Below, piece after piece: positions 61,844 to 64,000 of a stretch of 64,000 nucleotides of DNA. Under the pieces are notes generated by a model that was given only the letters and a program-made list of their open reading frames with translations, was not told where the DNA came from and searched no databases. The stretch covers positions 30,015 through 94,014 of the forward strand of contig NZ_JOEQ01000028.1 in the NCBI RefSeq assembly GCF_000721075.1. The letters run 5' to 3'. Both the position numbers and the translations under genes were made by a program. Every line of letters starts with the position of its first letter. Position 1 is the stretch's first letter. The stretch comes from Streptosporangium amethystogenes (GTDB taxonomy: Bacteria > Actinomycetota > Actinomycetes > Streptosporangiales > Streptosporangiaceae).

Positions 61844-63168
61844 GGCCGGTTCTGGTCGAGCTGGAGGTGCGCCGGTTCTTCTGCGGCCAGCCGTCCTGTG
61901 AACGGAAGATCTTCGCTGAGCAGACCGACGGATTGACGCGGCGGCACGCCCGTCGCACCGGCGCGTTGCACGCTCTGCTCACCGCGATCGCGGTCGCGCT
62001 GGCCGGGGCCCGTATGGCGGCCTTGGCCGGGATGCGGGCGAGCCGTTCCACGCTGCTGCGGATGCTGCGGGCGTTGCCCGACCCGGTCGCCGGAAAGATC
62101 GCGCTGCTGGGTGTCGACGACTTCGCCAAATGCCGGGGCAATTCCTACGGCACCGTCTTGGTGGACATGGGCACCCACCGCCCGGTCGATCTGCTGGACA
62201 GCCGCACCGCCGGTGACCTGGCCGCCTGGCTGACAGACCATCCCGGAGTGGAAGTGATCTGCCGGGACCGGGCTGGCGCCTACGCCGACGGCGCCCAGCA
62301 AGGGGCTTCCGAGGCCATCCACGTCGCCGATCGCTTCCACCTGTGGCGGAACCTTGCCCAAGCACTGGAGAAAACGATCCGCGCTCACCGATCCTGCTTG
62401 CAGGAAGCCTTCGAAGCAGGCCCCGGGGTCGACGGTGAAACCGACAACGGGGCTGAACCCGTCGAGCGTCCCAAGACGCTGGACGCCCACGGCAATGAGC
62501 GGCCGCTGGTGGCGCGAATCCAGGAGCGATACGCCAAAGTGCAGGAGCTTCGGGACGGCGGAGCATCGCTGAACGCGATCAGCCGTGAGCTCGGCCTGGC
62601 CTTCCGTACCGCCCGCAAATTCGCCAACGCCACCAGCGTGGAGGAGTTGCTGGCCCCGACCCTCAACCGCTCCAGCAGACTGGACGCGTTCAAGCCCTAC
62701 CTGACCCGACGCTGGAACGAGGGCTGCACCAACGCCGTCCAGCTTCACCAAGAACTCCAAGCCCAGGGCTGGGAAGGCGGCCTGCGCGCGGTTCAGGGCT
62801 GGCTGACTCCACTGCGCGGACACCGACGAGTACAGCCCGAACCCTGCCCGGTGCCCAGCCCCCGCCACATCACCGGCTGGATCATGACCCATCCCGATCG
62901 TCTGGACGCAGAGGGTCAGGTGCAGGTGAAACAGATCCTGGCACGCTGTCCCGAACTCGAAGCCGTCGCAGGACATGTCCGCGGCTTCGCCGCGATGATG
63001 ACCAACCGCGACGGTCACCTGCTCGACGACTGGATCGCCGCGACCGCGGCAGGAAGCTCACCCCATCTGGCCGCTTTCGCCACGGGCCTACGTCGCGACC
63101 ATGCCGCGGTCACCGCCGGGTTGACACTGCCCTACAGCAGCGGCGCGGTCGAGGGCACCGTCAACAAG
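61844..63168 (+). pseudogene. ISL3-family transposase, truncated at both ends
   Basis: From RPVLVELEVRRFFCGQPSCE (zinc-binding end of the N-terminal domain) through ALLGVDDFAKCRGNSYGTVL (first Asp), VEVICRDRAGAYADGAQQGA (second Asp), VADRFHLWRNLAQALEKTIR and LPYSSGAVEGTVNKI (third acidic). The first ~60 residues and the last ~30 (after VNKI) are lost. The open frame runs on as MWNQSCQAMCLWITPR to 63225. Catalytic residues are present but the ends needed for activity are not. Confidence 0.8.
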
Positions 63169-63191
63169 ATCATTATGTGGAATCAAAGTTG

Positions 63192-63683
63192 TCAAGCGAT
63201 GTGCTTGTGGATCACGCCGAGATAGAGGCCTTCACGGTTGGAAACGTGCTCGTCCTTGTGTGGTGGGAAGAACACCGCGCAGACGTCGGCGGGGTGGGTG
63301 CGGATACTGGATTGGGTCCCGAACGTCAGGTTCTGGTCGAGCTCGTGCGGGCAGCCGGTCGCGTCCAACGCGGAGATGAAGTCTTCTCGGAGGACGGTGG
63401 CTGAGTGGGTTTGGGAGTCCGGGAGGACGGCCGCGGGTAGGTGTGTGGAGGCGCCAGGCCGGAGCCGGATCCAGATGCCGCTGACGGACCGCTGGGTGAC
63501 GACCAGGTCCAAGCTGGCCCAGGAGTAGGGATACCCGTCGAGGTCGGGGCCCTTCAGCTGGATGGCGGGGTGGGGGCGGCCGGGGCCGAGGAGTTCCTCG
63601 GCCTGGTCCAGGGGCATGCCGCAGTGGAGTGGACCGACCTGCCCGGTGCGGCCGAACTCGATGAGAAGGTCCAGCAGGGTCAT
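63192..63683 (-). CDS. Hypothetical protein, possible immunity-type
   Basis: About 163 residues from ATG 63681-63683; an ATG at 63701 is an alternative. LLDLLIEFGRTGQVGPLHCG, MPLDQAEELLGPGRPHPAIQ and PDLDGYPYSWASLDLVVTQR resemble small actinobacterial proteins often adjacent to polymorphic toxins. No toxin is present. Its 3' end abuts the ISL3 remnant. Complete as an ORF; function unknown. Confidence 0.7.
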   Translation of the reverse strand: MTLLDLLIEFGRTGQVGPLHCGMPLDQAEELLGPGRPHPAIQLKGPDLDGYPYSWASLDLVVTQRSVSGIWIRLRPGASTHLPAAVLPDSQTHSATVLREDFISALDATGCPHELDQNLTFGTQSSIRTHPADVCAVFFPPHKDEHVSNREGLYLGVIHKHIA

Positions 63684-63723
63684 GGGACTGAACTGTGGCA
63701 CTGACTGCCTGCTGGTTGCATCC

Positions 63724-63936
63724 TCATTGGATCGTGATGATCGGCAGTAGTGCCGCGCCGGCCGGAATACTGAGCTGGCGGGGTGTGGGTCCGGTAGGAG
63801 TTGGAACCTCGGCTAGGCGGTCGAGTAGCCGGTCCAAGGCAGCCTGGCCGTCGTCGACTGCGGCGCGTTCTTCATCGGTGAGCGGGATGTTCACCGAGAG
63901 GGGGACTGTACGGTTTTCGGTGTAACTCCTGATCAA
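63724..63936 (-). CDS. Small hypothetical protein
   Basis: 70 residues: RSYTENRTVPLSVNIPLTDE, then ERAAVDDGQAALDRLLDRLA and a PTPTGPTPRQL tail. A short beta strand plus one amphipathic helix is typical of antitoxins or accessory proteins of mobile elements, but I do not recognise the family. It is divergent from the partial gene at the right edge, only 13 bases apart. Confidence 0.5.
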   Translation of the reverse strand: MIRSYTENRTVPLSVNIPLTDEERAAVDDGQAALDRLLDRLAEVPTPTGPTPRQLSIPAGAALLPIITIQ

Positions 63937-63949
63937 GGAGATACACCTG

Positions 63950-64000
63950 ATGAGTACCGTGATTCAGGCATCTGCGGACACAGACCTGGAGGAAGCCGCG
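63950..64000 (+). CDS. Partial gene at the right edge (N-terminus only)
   Basis: ATG 63950 follows a strong AAGGAG (63936-63941). The visible 17 codons read STVIQASADTDLEEAA. Too short to identify; it continues beyond the window. Confidence 0.55.
   Translation, partial: MSTVIQASADTDLEEAA

Overview
The window is high-GC DNA with strongly G/C third codon positions, many 4-base ATGA/GTGA gene overlaps, SARP/AfsR-type and LuxR-ATPase regulators, a rifampicin-monooxygenase-like enzyme, a DinB/mycothiol-type protein and a CIRCE element. This indicates an actinomycete, probably a filamentous one (Streptosporangiales or Streptomyces-like). The genus cannot be decided from the sequence. No rRNA, tRNA, CRISPR or replication origin was seen.

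The region is accessory in character: compact, healthy-looking operons are separated by gene remnants. Left edge (1-6.1 kb): a serine recombinase stub fused to an esterase tail beside res-like repeats; an intact HAD phosphatase/MFS/MocR module bracketed by 21-bp inverted repeats; then truncated LysE, Lrp and TetR genes. 6.2-11.1 kb: a five-gene operon GntR (YtrA type) - ABC ATPase - ABC permease - S41 protease lipoprotein - PAF-acetylhydrolase-like lipoprotein, probably an envelope system. 11.1-17.4 kb: GNAT, SRPBCC, MarR/SnoaL, a CIRCE element with a terminator, a TIM-barrel/aldo-keto reductase pair and a metallo-hydrolase. 17.7-23.3 kb: PadR with two DUF1048 proteins, a collapsed MFS gene beside a DUF5937/ArsR-type regulator, and a TetR/hydrolase pair.

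23.6-30.0 kb: Rox-like flavin monooxygenase, an IS5-type element needing a -1 frameshift, EamA, cupin and WYL-regulator fragments, an alpha/beta hydrolase and a beta-lactamase-family serine hydrolase. 30.2-38.4 kb: two large signal-transduction ATPases (SARP-NB-ARC-TPR and LuxR-NB-ARC) around a truncated IS701 transposase, DUF1801 and VOC genes. 38.4-42.3 kb: a SWIM-protein tail, a periplasmic-binding-fold protein without signal peptide, a secreted crystallin-fold killer-toxin-like protein and a hypothetical protein.

42.7-50.0 kb: a complete peptide/nickel-type ABC importer operon ending in an alpha/beta hydrolase, with a convergent LysR regulator. 50.2-52.5 kb: micro-mosaic of IS256, GH78 rhamnosidase, MFS and LacI fragments. 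52.6-55.2 kb: two-component system divergent from a DUF6223-like membrane protein around a 24-bp palindrome. 55.4-61.4 kb: sulfotransferase remnant, a micro-operon, sugar isomerase, a sigma factor/helical-repeat pair, a frameshifted DinB-like gene and a methyltransferase. 61.7-64 kb: a HEAT-like fragment fused to a truncated ISL3 transposase, a hypothetical protein and a gene running off the right edge.

The main theme is repeated illegitimate or IS-mediated recombination that leaves intact operons separated by clean, often in-frame fusions of unrelated genes. The most unusual single items are the CIRCE/terminator leader, the GntR-ABC-protease-lipase operon and the GH78/MFS/LacI mosaic.
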